Shown here: positions 1-6,929 of the stretch, one piece after another | Numbering within the stretch: the stretch's first letter is position 1 | How the letters are laid out: each line of letters starts with the position of its first letter | IMG/VR virus record: IMGVR_UViG_3300046512_000065 | Coordinates: 1-29,702 of that record | Strand: one strand, 5' to 3' | Origin: a virus | Length of the DNA: 29,702 nt | Notes under the pieces: generated by a model | Told to the model about the DNA's origin: nothing | What the model saw: the letters and a program-made list of their open reading frames with translations, nothing else | The model's database searches: none | Program-made: the position numbers and the translations under genes

Positions 1-632
1 ATCCCAGTCGCATTCGTGACCAGCTCGAGCTGTTGCCTGGCCTCGTGACAGCGACCGTGCCGATCAATCGCACCATGCCGCACGACAAAGCGACCAAGGA
101 GGCAATCGCTGATGTGATCGCCGACTATAAGGAAGCTCTGTCTGAAGACGGCATCATGGTCCAGCCGTGCTTTGGCAAGCGTGCGCAATTCATGATCATT
201 GCCGACGCGCCAACGAGCGCTGAAGAGCAGGAAGGCCTGATTGGCTATGGCAAGACGTCTGCGCCTGTCGTTGACGCTCTGGCGGCCCACGAGCTGTCAC
301 GCGATGACGCCTACTGGACGGCAATGCTGAAGCGGCCGAAGGCTGGCAAGCAAGTTACAGCGGAAGAGATCGAGATGTATTGGCCGTATCTCGAGCGCGA
401 GATCCAGATCCTCGAGCCGCCGACCATCATCCTGATCGGCACATCGGTCATCCGGAAGTTCTTCCCTGACATGCAAGGCAAGGCATCCGACAACGCCGGC
501 AAGGTGATCTACCACAAGGAGCTCGATGCAAACATCGTCATCGGCTTCAATCCCGGCGAGATCCACTACGCACCCGAAAAGCAGGAGATCCTCGAGGACG
601 CATTCGCGTCGGTTGTCGATCTCCTTGATTAA
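1..632 (+). CDS. Uracil-DNA glycosylase-like protein, 5'-truncated by window edge
   Basis: The frame is open to the left edge (first complete codon at 3), so the true start lies outside the window. The visible ~210 residues resemble the uracil-DNA glycosylase superfamily (families 4/5). There is a hydrophobic strand leading into IIADAPTSAEEQEG, where the family has its GE/APG motif, then GYGKTSAPVVDAL in place of the 'G.aG..L' stretch. A conserved-looking EIEMYWPYLEREIQILEPP is followed by IILIGTSVIRKFF, the typical 'P..I..lG..A' strand, and a late GFNPGEIHY stands where the family has a His/Pro loop. The role would be removal of uracil from DNA or a related nucleic-acid function. It could be a separate gene or the C-terminal domain of a larger replication protein. 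The catalytic residues are not classical, so activity is uncertain. Confidence 0.6.
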   Translation, partial: PSRIRDQLELLPGLVTATVPINRTMPHDKATKEAIADVIADYKEALSEDGIMVQPCFGKRAQFMIIADAPTSAEEQEGLIGYGKTSAPVVDALAAHELSRDDAYWTAMLKRPKAGKQVTAEEIEMYWPYLEREIQILEPPTIILIGTSVIRKFFPDMQGKASDNAGKVIYHKELDANIVIGFNPGEIHYAPEKQEILEDAFASVVDLLD

Positions 633-636
633 ACCA

Positions 637-664
637 GCGCAACCCATTGTTTGAGCGCTATTAT
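637..664 (+). promoter_or_regulatory. Promoter-like element, GCGCAACCCA...TATTAT
   Basis: GCGCAA (637-642) is followed by CCC and, after a 16-bp spacer, by TATTAT (659-664). The same GC(A/T)(A/T)CCC block plus -10-like box recurs before most operons of this window. AGCGC (636-640) can pair with GCGCT (655-659). No 20-bp palindrome follows this copy. It lies 20 bp before the 685 start codon. Confidence 0.55.
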
Positions 665-684
665 CACTGAAACAGGAGTTTCAA

Positions 685-1221
685 ATGTCAGAACAGAAAA
701 AGGCCAAGACCATTACGGTCGTGGATTACGTCGATGCCGCACAGTTGAAGGCCGATCTAGCCTACTCCACCGCGGACTTGTCGACAGCCTTCATGAAACA
801 GGCCAGCCTCTTTGCGCACTACGGCATTCTTGCCGCCAAGGCCTCGCGCCAGGTGAACAATATCAAGATGCTGGTCGAGAACACCGAGGCGCAAGTGTCG
901 CGCATCATCCGAGACGAGCTCGCAGCCACCGGCGCGAAAGTGACAGAAGGCAACATTGCCGCCCAGGTCACACGCCACGAGCGCGTCAGAGCGGCGCAGC
1001 GTGCGCTCAACGAGGCTCGCCAGATCGAGGACGTGACGAAGACGGCTGTCGAAGCCTTCCGTCACCGCCGCGATATGCTAATCCAGCAAGGCTTTATCCA
1101 ACGTGAGGAAATGAAGGGAGAGTTGAAGATCGGCGCCGCCAACGAGCGCGCTCAGGACGTCGAGGACTTGAAAGCCGCCTACATGGCTCGCGCCAAGAAC
1201 AAAAGTGCAGAAGCCGCGTAA
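685..1221 (+). CDS. Putative UvsY-like recombination mediator (hypothetical phage protein)
   Basis: A 178-aa, largely helical, charged protein starting at ATG with CAGGAG eight bases upstream. I do not recognise a firm domain. The pattern recalls T4 UvsY: an N-terminal helix after LSTAFMKQ, a long basic/acidic helix with repeated K/E and A positions, and a C-terminal stretch ending in LIQQGFIQREEMKGEL, comparable to the 'l..RGF.I' end of UvsY. Genes for an SSB and a RecA-type recombinase lie just downstream, which is the expected neighbourhood for a mediator that loads recombinase onto SSB-coated DNA. The UvsY assignment is inference from pattern and context. A generic coiled-coil structural protein is the alternative. 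Confidence 0.4.
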   Translation: MSEQKKAKTITVVDYVDAAQLKADLAYSTADLSTAFMKQASLFAHYGILAAKASRQVNNIKMLVENTEAQVSRIIRDELAATGAKVTEGNIAAQVTRHERVRAAQRALNEARQIEDVTKTAVEAFRHRRDMLIQQGFIQREEMKGELKIGAANERAQDVEDLKAAYMARAKNKSAEAA

Positions 1222-1258
1222 AAAGACTAGCAGTCCGTGAATTTTTCGTTATTAACGT

Positions 1259-1278
1259 GTCAGTAAATACTGACTTAC
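1259..1278 (+). promoter_or_regulatory. 20-bp palindromic operator site 1
   Basis: GTCAGTAAATACTGACTTAC, an imperfect inverted repeat (GTMAGT...ACTKAC). It lies just after a -10-like TATTAA (1250-1255) in the gap before the small gene at 1296. The same 20-mer type recurs about a dozen times in this window, in the same orientation. Confidence 0.65.
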
Positions 1279-1295
1279 AAATCGGAGTGAAGGAA

Positions 1296-1543
1296 ATGAA
1301 AATCGAAACCATCGTAGACTTCTTCAGAGCCTCTTCGGCATCGAGGACACGGTCGAGAGCATCGTCTCGCCGATCACCAAGATCGTCGACAAGCTGGAAA
1401 AGCACGAGAAGAAGTCCCTGGACGAAGCCCAGCGCCACGAAGAGGCCGCTCGCAAGGCCAAGGAAGCTGCCCTCCAGAAGAAGATCGTCGCCAACCGTGC
1501 TGCCGGCCAGCGCGTGAAATATTCCGCTCTCGTCGCTGAATAA
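1296..1543 (+). pseudogene. Small helical protein gene with an apparent -1 frameshift
   Basis: The ATG at 1296 has GGAG eight bases upstream and encodes MKIETIVDFF. In that frame the following residues become a run of Ser/Arg, typical of an out-of-frame reading. From 1328 the other frame encodes a convincing protein, SLFGIEDTVESIVSPITKIV and onward, rich in K/E/A helix and ending ...YSALVAE with TAA at 1541-1543. That frame is open from 1274 but has no ATG, GTG or TTG start. Adding one base near 1326-1328 (AGAGC to AGAAGC) would join both halves into an ~82-aa protein. This suggests a sequencing or assembly indel, or a real disruption. No classical slippery heptamer is seen. Function unknown; the product would be a short amphipathic coiled-coil-like protein. 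Confidence 0.55.
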
Positions 1544-1547
1544 AAGC

Positions 1548-1607
1548 GCGCAACCCTTCGAACTCTCGCTATTATGTTCTTAGCGAATTAGCGAATTCGC
1601 TAAGAAC
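1548..1607 (+). promoter_or_regulatory. ssb promoter with 14-bp inverted repeat (class B operator)
   Basis: GCGCAA (1548-1553), then CCC, a 16-bp spacer and TATTAT (1570-1575). Directly after the -10 box comes a perfect 14-bp inverted repeat: GTTCTTAGCGAATT (1576-1589) and AATTCGCTAAGAAC (1594-1607), separated by AGCG. The core CGAATTAGCGA is also found after the -10-like box of the ASCH gene (5643-5653). The rest of the leader up to 1646 is A-rich with two copies of GAACCAAAG (1612-1620, 1628-1636). Confidence 0.6.
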
Positions 1608-1645
1608 TAACGAACCAAAGAACCATCGAACCAAAGGACTTAGTT

Positions 1646-2587
1646 ATGGCTCTCTCTCCTGCTCTCCAGAAACTCGTTTCGAACGCTGCTAACAAGTATC
1701 AGCGCTCCAGCGGCGACCGCATCAAGCCGAAAGAAGGCATGAACCGTTACCGCATCGTCATTCCAAATCCTGACGAACAGTTCTGGGCAGATCTCGGCGT
1801 TCACTGGATCAAGGCTGAAGAAAACGGCAAGCCGTTCGCTGTCGTCGGTTGCTCCGACGTGTGCTTCGGTGAACCGTGCGAAATCGACACCGCGATCAAC
1901 GAGGCGATCAAGAACGCCTTTGATGAAGAATCCCGCAAGCTCTATGAGAGCTGGCGCGCGAAGAAGACCGTTCTCCTGAACGTGCTCGATCGCTCCAAGG
2001 GCTCGTCTGATCCCGACAAGGTCCAGATCCTCGAAATCACCGGCGGCACGTTCGGTAACATCATGGGTCTGGTGCAGCAGTTCGCCGAAGAAGGCGTCGA
2101 TCTTCTCGATGCAGTCGAAGGTATGGACATCATGATTACGAAGACCGGCAAGGGTCTTCAGACCGAATACTCGGTCAACACGGCGCCTGGCGCTTCGAAG
2201 CCGGTCACGAAGGCTCATATGGGCGGCGTGAACGACCTGAAGCAGCACATCAACCGTGAGTTCTTCAAGGGCGAAGAACAGAAGGCGCTGACCTTCATCG
2301 CGCAGACGGCACAGATCGACGTTCCGCGTCTCGGCTCTTCGGCCGCAAAGACGCCGACGGCTGCTCTGACTTCGCGTGCCGCTACCGTCAAGCAGCCGGT
2401 TGAAGAAGAACCTGCTGAAGAGCCGGTCGAAGTCGATGAAGGCGATATCGCTCAGGTCGAGCGTGAGGAAGCAGCTACCAAGCCTGCTCCGAAGAAGACT
2501 GTCGCTGCGGCAGTCGAAGAAGCCGCCGAAGCCGCCGTTGATGACGGTGACATCGACGACGTCCTCGCTGATCTGGACAACCTGTAA
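1646..2587 (+). CDS. ssb: Single-stranded DNA-binding protein, gp32-like
   Basis: A 313-aa protein beginning at ATG 1646 with AAAGGA upstream. The N-terminal ~230 residues resemble phage gp32-type ssDNA-binding cores: basic start (KLVSNAANKYQR), RYRIVIPNPDEQFWADLGVHW, a Cys cluster at 69, 73 and 78, then ...RAKKTVLLNVLDR. The last ~80 residues form a low-complexity Ala/Glu/Lys tail ending in the acidic DDGDIDDVLADLDNL, the kind of tail SSBs use to recruit partners. It would coat ssDNA during replication and recombination, working with the RecA, the putative mediator and the exonuclease next to it. It has its own promoter and an unusual leader, and is followed by an array of four hairpins, so separate regulation is likely. 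Family assignment is by recognition, not by search. Confidence 0.75.
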   Translation: MALSPALQKLVSNAANKYQRSSGDRIKPKEGMNRYRIVIPNPDEQFWADLGVHWIKAEENGKPFAVVGCSDVCFGEPCEIDTAINEAIKNAFDEESRKLYESWRAKKTVLLNVLDRSKGSSDPDKVQILEITGGTFGNIMGLVQQFAEEGVDLLDAVEGMDIMITKTGKGLQTEYSVNTAPGASKPVTKAHMGGVNDLKQHINREFFKGEEQKALTFIAQTAQIDVPRLGSSAAKTPTAALTSRAATVKQPVEEEPAEEPVEVDEGDIAQVEREEAATKPAPKKTVAAAVEEAAEAAVDDGDIDDVLADLDNL

Positions 2588-2593
2588 CCGCCG

Positions 2594-2736
2594 CTGCGCC
2601 GCGCGAAAACGCGCAGTTGGTCGGCAGCTCGGATAGTCGCGCATCCGAGCTTGTCATCTGAGGCAGAGAGCCGCTCCTACACCGCTCTCTGACCTCCAAG
2701 CCGGAAGTGCTGCCCCGTTCTCTGCACTTCCGGCTT
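2594..2736 (+). other. Array of four hairpins between ssb and the exonuclease gene
   Basis: The 172-bp gap after ssb holds four consecutive stems. (1) GCGCG-AAAA-CGCGC (2601-2614), or alternatively CTGCGC/GCGCAG (2594-2616). (2) AGCTCGGAT/ATCCGAGCT (2626-2634/2643-2651). (3) CAGAGAGC/GCTCTCTG (2664-2671/2684-2691). (4) AAGCCGGAAGTGC/GCACTTCCGGCTT (2698-2710/2724-2736), 13 perfect pairs. The stems differ in sequence, so this is not a tandem repeat. No gene is seen in the gap. Confidence 0.7.
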
Positions 2737-2744
2737 ACTCTTTT
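2698..2744 (+). terminator. Possible terminator after ssb
   Basis: A 13-bp perfect stem (2698-2710 with 2724-2736) with a 13-nt loop, followed by ACTCTTTTCC. The T-run is short and offset, so it may be a terminator, an attenuator or an mRNA processing/stability hairpin. Confidence 0.45.
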
Positions 2745-2759
2745 CCAAAAGGTATTTCA

Positions 2760-3719
2760 ATGAACCGCTATCTGCTGATCGACGGCCCCAATATCACGCA
2801 TGCCGCGAACAACACGAAAAAGCTGACTGTCGGCGACGTCCAGGTCCAGGCGGTCTATCAGTTTCTCCAAATTCTCCGGCGCATTCAGTCTGTTTACGCC
2901 TCCTACACGCCGATCGTTCTCTGGGACGGTGCTTCCTGGCGTCGCATGGCCTATCCTGAATACAAGGCTAATCGCGACAAGCCTGCCACCTCGCAGATTG
3001 AAATTCAGCAGAAGGAAGCTCGCGAGCAGGCACAGAAGCAGATGCCGGCAATCAAGAAGGCACTCGAGCTGCTTGGCGTTACGCAGATCAAGGCTGCGAA
3101 CATGGAAGCAGACGACCTGGCCGCCATCGTTGGCGATCGCTACGCAGCCAAAGGCGCGAAGATCGTTCTCGTCTCCGGCGATAAGGATTGGGTGCAGCTC
3201 GTCAACGACAACATCATCTGGTTCGATCCGATCGTCGATCGCAAGATCCGCAAGTGGGAAGATATCAACGAGGCGCTCGGCTACGATCTCAAGGGCTTTC
3301 AGCAGTTCCTCGAAATGAAGTGCCTGTTTGGCGACTCCGGCGACAACATTCCTGGCGTCGGTGGCGTTGGCGAGAAAGGCGCGATCGACTTCCTCAATCA
3401 GTATGGCTCGCTCGCGAACTTTTCCAACATGTGCATCGACGGCTCGCTCGATCTGAAGAAGGTGCCGAAAAAGTATCGCAACCTTGTCGAAGACGAGGAC
3501 CGGCGCATCAAGTTCGCTTTCAACATGAAGCTGATGGACCTGCGCACGACGCAGCGCCCTGATCCGCTGAACCTCGCGGTCAACAAGGGCACGCCTGACA
3601 TTCAGCGGTTCGAGAACTTCTGCAACCGCTTCCTCTTCAAGTCGATCACCAAGAACCTAACGGTCTGGGCGAGCGTCTTTCCAGCCCTCCATGAACTGCA
3701 ACAGGAGCTAGCAGCATGA
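2760..3719 (+). CDS. 5'-3' exonuclease / flap endonuclease (FEN fold)
   Basis: A 319-aa protein of the Pol I N-terminal / T4 RNase H / T5 exonuclease type. The acidic metal-binding motifs are all visible: LLIDGPN with D8, WDG at 56-58 followed by RRMAYPEYKANR (61-72), MEADDLAAIVGDR with E116/D118/D119, VLVSGDKDW (137-144) and GDSGDNIPGVGGVGEKGA (191-208), which is the helix-hairpin-helix DNA-binding loop. It removes RNA primers or flaps on the lagging strand and may resect DNA in recombination. It sits downstream of the hairpin array after ssb and overlaps the next small gene by ATGA. No polymerase domain is attached. Confidence 0.9.
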   Translation: MNRYLLIDGPNITHAANNTKKLTVGDVQVQAVYQFLQILRRIQSVYASYTPIVLWDGASWRRMAYPEYKANRDKPATSQIEIQQKEAREQAQKQMPAIKKALELLGVTQIKAANMEADDLAAIVGDRYAAKGAKIVLVSGDKDWVQLVNDNIIWFDPIVDRKIRKWEDINEALGYDLKGFQQFLEMKCLFGDSGDNIPGVGGVGEKGAIDFLNQYGSLANFSNMCIDGSLDLKKVPKKYRNLVEDEDRRIKFAFNMKLMDLRTTQRPDPLNLAVNKGTPDIQRFENFCNRFLFKSITKNLTVWASVFPALHELQQELAA

Positions 3720-3916
3720 TTACCCTCTCAATCCTATCGGTCGCACTGTTTGCGTGCGGCTGGTGCCTCGCAGTCGCTGTCATGCACGAAATGACAGAGC
3801 ACCGCGGATATCCGGTCTACCTCGCCTCTCTGCTCTGGCCGTTTGTCGTCCTCTTCGTTCTTCTCCAGGCGATCTACGACTGGCTCAAGCACCTTTACGC
3901 CAGGAGATACGCATGA
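3716..3916 (+). CDS. Small membrane protein
   Basis: 66 aa, starting in an ATGA overlap with the exonuclease stop. Two hydrophobic segments are visible: residues ~2-22 (ITLSILSVALFACGWCLAVA) and ~36-54 (YLASLLWPFVVLFVLLQAI), with a short polar loop containing HEMTEHRG and a basic C-terminus (KHLYARRYA). It probably sits in the inner membrane as a helical hairpin with a cytoplasmic tail. Function unknown. Coupling to replication genes is by position only. Confidence 0.65.
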   Translation: MITLSILSVALFACGWCLAVAVMHEMTEHRGYPVYLASLLWPFVVLFVLLQAIYDWLKHLYARRYA

Positions 3917-4476
3917 GCGTCCAGAAGCTCGAAGAAGCGGTCTCGAAGGTCGCCGGTTCAGTCCAGGCACTGACGAAGTCCTTCGAGAAGATCGCCGCCG
4001 ATGTCACTGAAGAAGATATGGAAAAGGCGTTCCACTATCTCTACGGCATGTTCATCGCAGCGAAGGAACGCGCAGCACTCGATCACCGGATCGCGCAGGG
4101 CGTTTCACCGAAGTTCTCGCTGGCAGATATCAAGCTGCCGCCGAAGACAGTGATGATCCCGGCAGGCACCATTCAGCTCACGCCATCAGCCGCTCCGGCG
4201 CATCCCGTTCAGCAGGTTGTGGTCGCGGCGCCAACCGAGACAGCCATTCCGGCGGAAGCAGTTGGCGCCGGTGGTGAAATCGATCTGAGCAAGGTCGATG
4301 GCAAGCAAGCAGCAAAGCTAATTGGCGGCCGCCTGACGCGTTCCGCCAAGGAAGCACTCCCCAGAACTCCTCGCGTGCGCAAATTCCAGTCAGTCAAAAC
4401 TGACTTACACGACGAGGACGACGACGCTTCCGCCGATGACGAAAGCGAAGTCGATTTCATTGACGACAACGAGTAG
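3913..4476 (+). CDS. Hypothetical protein upstream of recA
   Basis: 187 aa. The ATG at 3913 overlaps the previous stop (ATGA) and follows AGGAG, which is why this start is chosen over the longer upstream-extended frame. Residues 1-60 are helical (KLEEAVSKVAGSVQALTKSF...), the middle is Pro/Ala-rich, and the end is very acidic (DEDDDASADDESEVDFIDDNE), reminiscent of acidic tails of replication accessory proteins. No family recognised. A 20-bp operator-like palindrome lies inside the coding sequence at 4389-4408, placed to control the following recA. Confidence 0.7.
   Translation: MSVQKLEEAVSKVAGSVQALTKSFEKIAADVTEEDMEKAFHYLYGMFIAAKERAALDHRIAQGVSPKFSLADIKLPPKTVMIPAGTIQLTPSAAPAHPVQQVVVAAPTETAIPAEAVGAGGEIDLSKVDGKQAAKLIGGRLTRSAKEALPRTPRVRKFQSVKTDLHDEDDDASADDESEVDFIDDNE
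4389..4408 (+). promoter_or_regulatory. Palindromic operator site 2, inside a gene, before recA
   Basis: GTCAGTCAAAACTGACTTAC, a close match to the recurrent 20-mer. AGTCA/TGACT symmetry makes it more palindromic than most copies. It lies within the upstream coding sequence, 79 bp before the recA start codon. I see no clear -10 box beside it. Confidence 0.5.
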
Positions 4477-4486
4477 GAGACAAGAA

Positions 4487-5587
4487 ATGGCATCTGCAGA
4501 CGATATCGCATCCGTTCTGGCAAGCGTCGTAGGCGAAAGCGACGAGCAATCGACGGTCACGCAGTATCTCGACACCGGCTTCCCGCCGCTCAATCATGCG
4601 CTCAGCCATCGCTGGGATGGCGGTCTGCCGGTCAAGCGCATCGTTGAAATCTACGGTCCTGAATCTTCCGGCAAGACCGCGCTCGCAACCTGCGCAATGG
4701 CTGATGCTCAGCGCCAGGGCGGCTTTGCCGGCTTCTCCGACCACGAGCGCTCCTTCGACCAGCCGCAGGGTGTCAACCTCGGCCTCTCGACCGATCCGAA
4801 CAAGTGGCTCTACAAGAAGCCGAAGACGTTCGAAGAGTCGCTGGCTCTCTGCGTCAAGGTTGCAACCGCTCTGCGCGTCGGCAAGCTGATCGCTCCGGAA
4901 GCGCCGATCGCTTGGGTGTTCGACTCCCTCGCCTTCATGGTGCCGAACTCCGCACTCTACGAAATGAAGGCAGGCAAGGTCGTCAAGGAAAAGGATCCGA
5001 ACGATCGTTCCATGCACGACAACACAGCTCTGGCTCGTGCAACGTCGGCTCACTTCCCGGCATTTGCTCAGCACGTCGAGGATCTCGGCATCTGCGCGAT
5101 CTTCCTCAACCAGATCCGCATGAACATCGGCGTCGTCTACGGCAACCCTGAAACGACACCTGGCGGCAAGACGCCGAAATACGTGTTCTCGCAGCGTATT
5201 TCGCTCGGCTCTTCCAAGATCACCAAGGGCGACGGCGAGAATGCTGTGGTGCTCGGCGCACAGATCAAGGCCAAGGTCGTGAAGAACAAGGTCTCGCGTC
5301 CGTTCGAAACCGCCAAGTGGCGCTTCGAATTCCAGGACAACGGCCAGGGTCACTTTGCCATTGCTCGCTCGTTGATCGAGTTCCTCATCGGCGAGAAGAT
5401 CCTCAAGCAGACCGGCGCCTACGTCCAGTGGACCGACGGCAAGAAGTATTTCGCAACCGCCCTTGCGAAGAAGGTCGAGGATGAAGGCCTCCTGGATGAG
5501 CTCAAGGCTCTGCTGCCGGCGGCTGAAGAATACGAGGCACCGGTCGAAGCTGGCAATGACGCCGAAGAGCAGGCTGAAGCCGCATAA
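4487..5587 (+). CDS. recA: RecA-family recombinase
   Basis: 366 aa from ATG 4487, preceded by TAGGAGA. RecA core features: Walker A GPESSGKT (57-64), HERSFD (86-91) at the position of the RecA EHALD motif, Walker B region IAWVFDSLAF (141-150), and the L2/DNA-binding stretch NQIRMNIGVVYGNPETTPGG (209-227), which matches cellular RecA closely. The C-terminus is acidic (EEYEAPVEAGNDAEEQAEAA). It forms filaments on ssDNA for strand invasion, probably driving recombination-dependent replication with the SSB, the mediator candidate and SbcC/SbcD encoded nearby. It looks like bacterial RecA rather than T4 UvsX. An operator-like palindrome lies within the preceding gene. Confidence 0.92.
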   Translation: MASADDIASVLASVVGESDEQSTVTQYLDTGFPPLNHALSHRWDGGLPVKRIVEIYGPESSGKTALATCAMADAQRQGGFAGFSDHERSFDQPQGVNLGLSTDPNKWLYKKPKTFEESLALCVKVATALRVGKLIAPEAPIAWVFDSLAFMVPNSALYEMKAGKVVKEKDPNDRSMHDNTALARATSAHFPAFAQHVEDLGICAIFLNQIRMNIGVVYGNPETTPGGKTPKYVFSQRISLGSSKITKGDGENAVVLGAQIKAKVVKNKVSRPFETAKWRFEFQDNGQGHFAIARSLIEFLIGEKILKQTGAYVQWTDGKKYFATALAKKVEDEGLLDELKALLPAAEEYEAPVEAGNDAEEQAEAA

Positions 5588-5629
5588 GGAAAAATAGCGT
5601 CCTGCGATTCACTTCCGCTGATTTCACGC

Positions 5630-5660
5630 TATTAGTCTGTAACGAATTAGCGATTTAGCG
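5630..5660 (+). promoter_or_regulatory. -10-like box with class B operator before the ASCH gene
   Basis: TATTAG (5630-5635) is followed by TAACGAATTAGCGATTTAGCG (5640-5660). The core CGAATTAGCGA is shared with the inverted repeat after the ssb -10 box. The upstream CCC block seen at other promoters is not clear here. Confidence 0.45.
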
Positions 5661-5671
5661 GGGTGATTTGC

Positions 5672-6184
5672 ATGAAGGTTATTTCAATCTGGCAGCCCTG
5701 GGCGACACTGATCGTCCGGGGCTTCAAAATCTTTGAAACACGCACTTGGGCGCCGCCTCGTTCGGTGATCGGTCAGCGTATCGGGATTGCTGCGACGAAG
5801 AACCTTTTGCCGCAGCAGATGGCAGCATACAAAGATCCGGATTTCCAGTTCATGTATCAGACGCTGGATCTGCCGCCGATCGAAGAGCTGCCGCGTGGTT
5901 ATCTGCTCGGCACGGCTGAGCTGAACTCCTACGAAGTCATCACGGATGAGTTCCTGGAGGAGATCACGCTCGAAGAGAAAGCCTACGGTTGGTATAAGCC
6001 TGGCGGGTTTGCCTGGCGCATGATGAAGCCGGAACTTCTCGACCATCCGATCCCGATCAAGGGCGCTCAAGGCCTTTATGAATGGAAGGGCTTCGAGAAT
6101 GGCACGCAAACCGAAGGTCAGGTCAACGATCGTCCGCAAGGGTCGGCGGATCTACGGCCACATCTTTCACTTTGCCAATCGTGA
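5672..6184 (+). CDS. ASCH-domain protein
   Basis: 170 aa from ATG 5672; a GTG three codons upstream is possible but less well placed. The N-terminus MKVISIWQPWATLIVRG followed by KIFETRTW is the typical start of the ASCH fold (PUA-like beta-barrel, proposed RNA- or nucleotide-binding, common in phages). Later, PRGYLLGTAELNSYE and the ending QGLYEWKG also fit the domain. The last ~30 residues after GLYEWKG look non-conserved and overlap the next gene by 86 nt, which is unusual here. It may modify or bind RNA or nucleosides; the exact role is unknown. Confidence 0.75.
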   Translation: MKVISIWQPWATLIVRGFKIFETRTWAPPRSVIGQRIGIAATKNLLPQQMAAYKDPDFQFMYQTLDLPPIEELPRGYLLGTAELNSYEVITDEFLEEITLEEKAYGWYKPGGFAWRMMKPELLDHPIPIKGAQGLYEWKGFENGTQTEGQVNDRPQGSADLRPHLSLCQS

Positions 6185-6497
6185 CGTCTACCTCGCCAGT
6201 CGGAAGCTCGATCAGATCTTCCGGTCTGGTGAGAAGACCAATTCTGACGCCGTGCGCAACGACGTCGCTTGCTGGGCGATCGATGAGGAGACGCTCGGTG
6301 AAATGCGCCTGATGGGTATTCGATACGTCGGCGTGCGCGTGCGGCAGAACAACGACATTTACGTCACCTGCATCGACAATTTCTTCAACCGCAAACTCTC
6401 GAAATTCCTTGATTATGGCAGACGTGGTGGTGCACAACAGCGCTACCTTCCCCTGCAGCATTTCAAATACTTGCCGGGTAAAGTTAAGATTAGATAG
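6099..6497 (+). CDS. Hypothetical basic protein
   Basis: 132 aa from ATG 6099 (MARKPKVRST), with GAAGGG upstream. The start lies inside the ASCH gene. The composition is basic with a mixed alpha/beta look: RRIYGHIFHFANRDVYLASR, ACWAIDEETLGEMRLMGIRY, VGVRVRQNNDIYVTCIDNFF. No known motif seen. The strand-rich middle and basic ends could bind nucleic acid, but that is only a compositional impression. Confidence 0.65.
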   Translation: MARKPKVRSTIVRKGRRIYGHIFHFANRDVYLASRKLDQIFRSGEKTNSDAVRNDVACWAIDEETLGEMRLMGIRYVGVRVRQNNDIYVTCIDNFFNRKLSKFLDYGRRGGAQQRYLPLQHFKYLPGKVKIR

Positions 6498-6506
6498 GAG
6501 CAAACT

Positions 6507-6917
6507 TTGAAGCATTTCACTATCCACGTTCCAAAAGGCACGGATCTTCAGGACCGCCACGGCAATCGGGTGCAATCGGAAGGCGTTAACGTCAGTCTGG
6601 CCGCGCCAACGGTTGAAGCCGCACTGCTGCTCGGCTCTGTGATCTACGCGACCAGGATCGACGAAGATCCAATCACCACCTTCATCACTTCCCCTGCGAC
6701 CAAGGGAAGCGAAATCCTTTCGGAGCTGATTGAGCGCGCCTCCGATATCTCCGGCACGATCGCAATTGAAGGCGGTGTGATTGTCGACAACTCTGAAAGC
6801 CTCGAGCTGTTTATTAGCGCATCCGAAAATGGCAAGAAGCGTTGGCTGCGGATGAGCGGCAACGGTTCGAATATGTCACCTTGGGATGTGGTCGAAGGGC
6901 TTCAGAAGATCTTCTGA
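6507..6917 (+). CDS. Hypothetical protein, TTG start
   Basis: 136 aa starting at TTG 6507, supported by TAGGAG with a 6-bp spacer. Begins KHFTIHVPKGTDLQDRHGNR, then alternating strands and helices, ending GNGSNMSPWDVVEGLQKIF. It is the last gene of its operon: a hairpin combined with the next promoter follows at 6930. No family recognised. Confidence 0.65.
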   Translation: MKHFTIHVPKGTDLQDRHGNRVQSEGVNVSLAAPTVEAALLLGSVIYATRIDEDPITTFITSPATKGSEILSELIERASDISGTIAIEGGVIVDNSESLELFISASENGKKRWLRMSGNGSNMSPWDVVEGLQKIF

Positions 6918-6929
6918 GAATCCAATGCG

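Noticed and set aside
1303-1340. Programmed -1 frameshift in the small gene
   Set aside because: No X_XXY_YYZ slippery heptamer or downstream stimulatory fold is evident; an indel is simpler.
1640-2644. Long open frame (334 codons) on the minus strand opposite ssb
   Set aside because: It mirrors the ssb gene, has a composition typical of an antisense shadow (Leu/Arg/Asp-rich), and no ribosome site or promoter. The + strand product is a recognisable protein.
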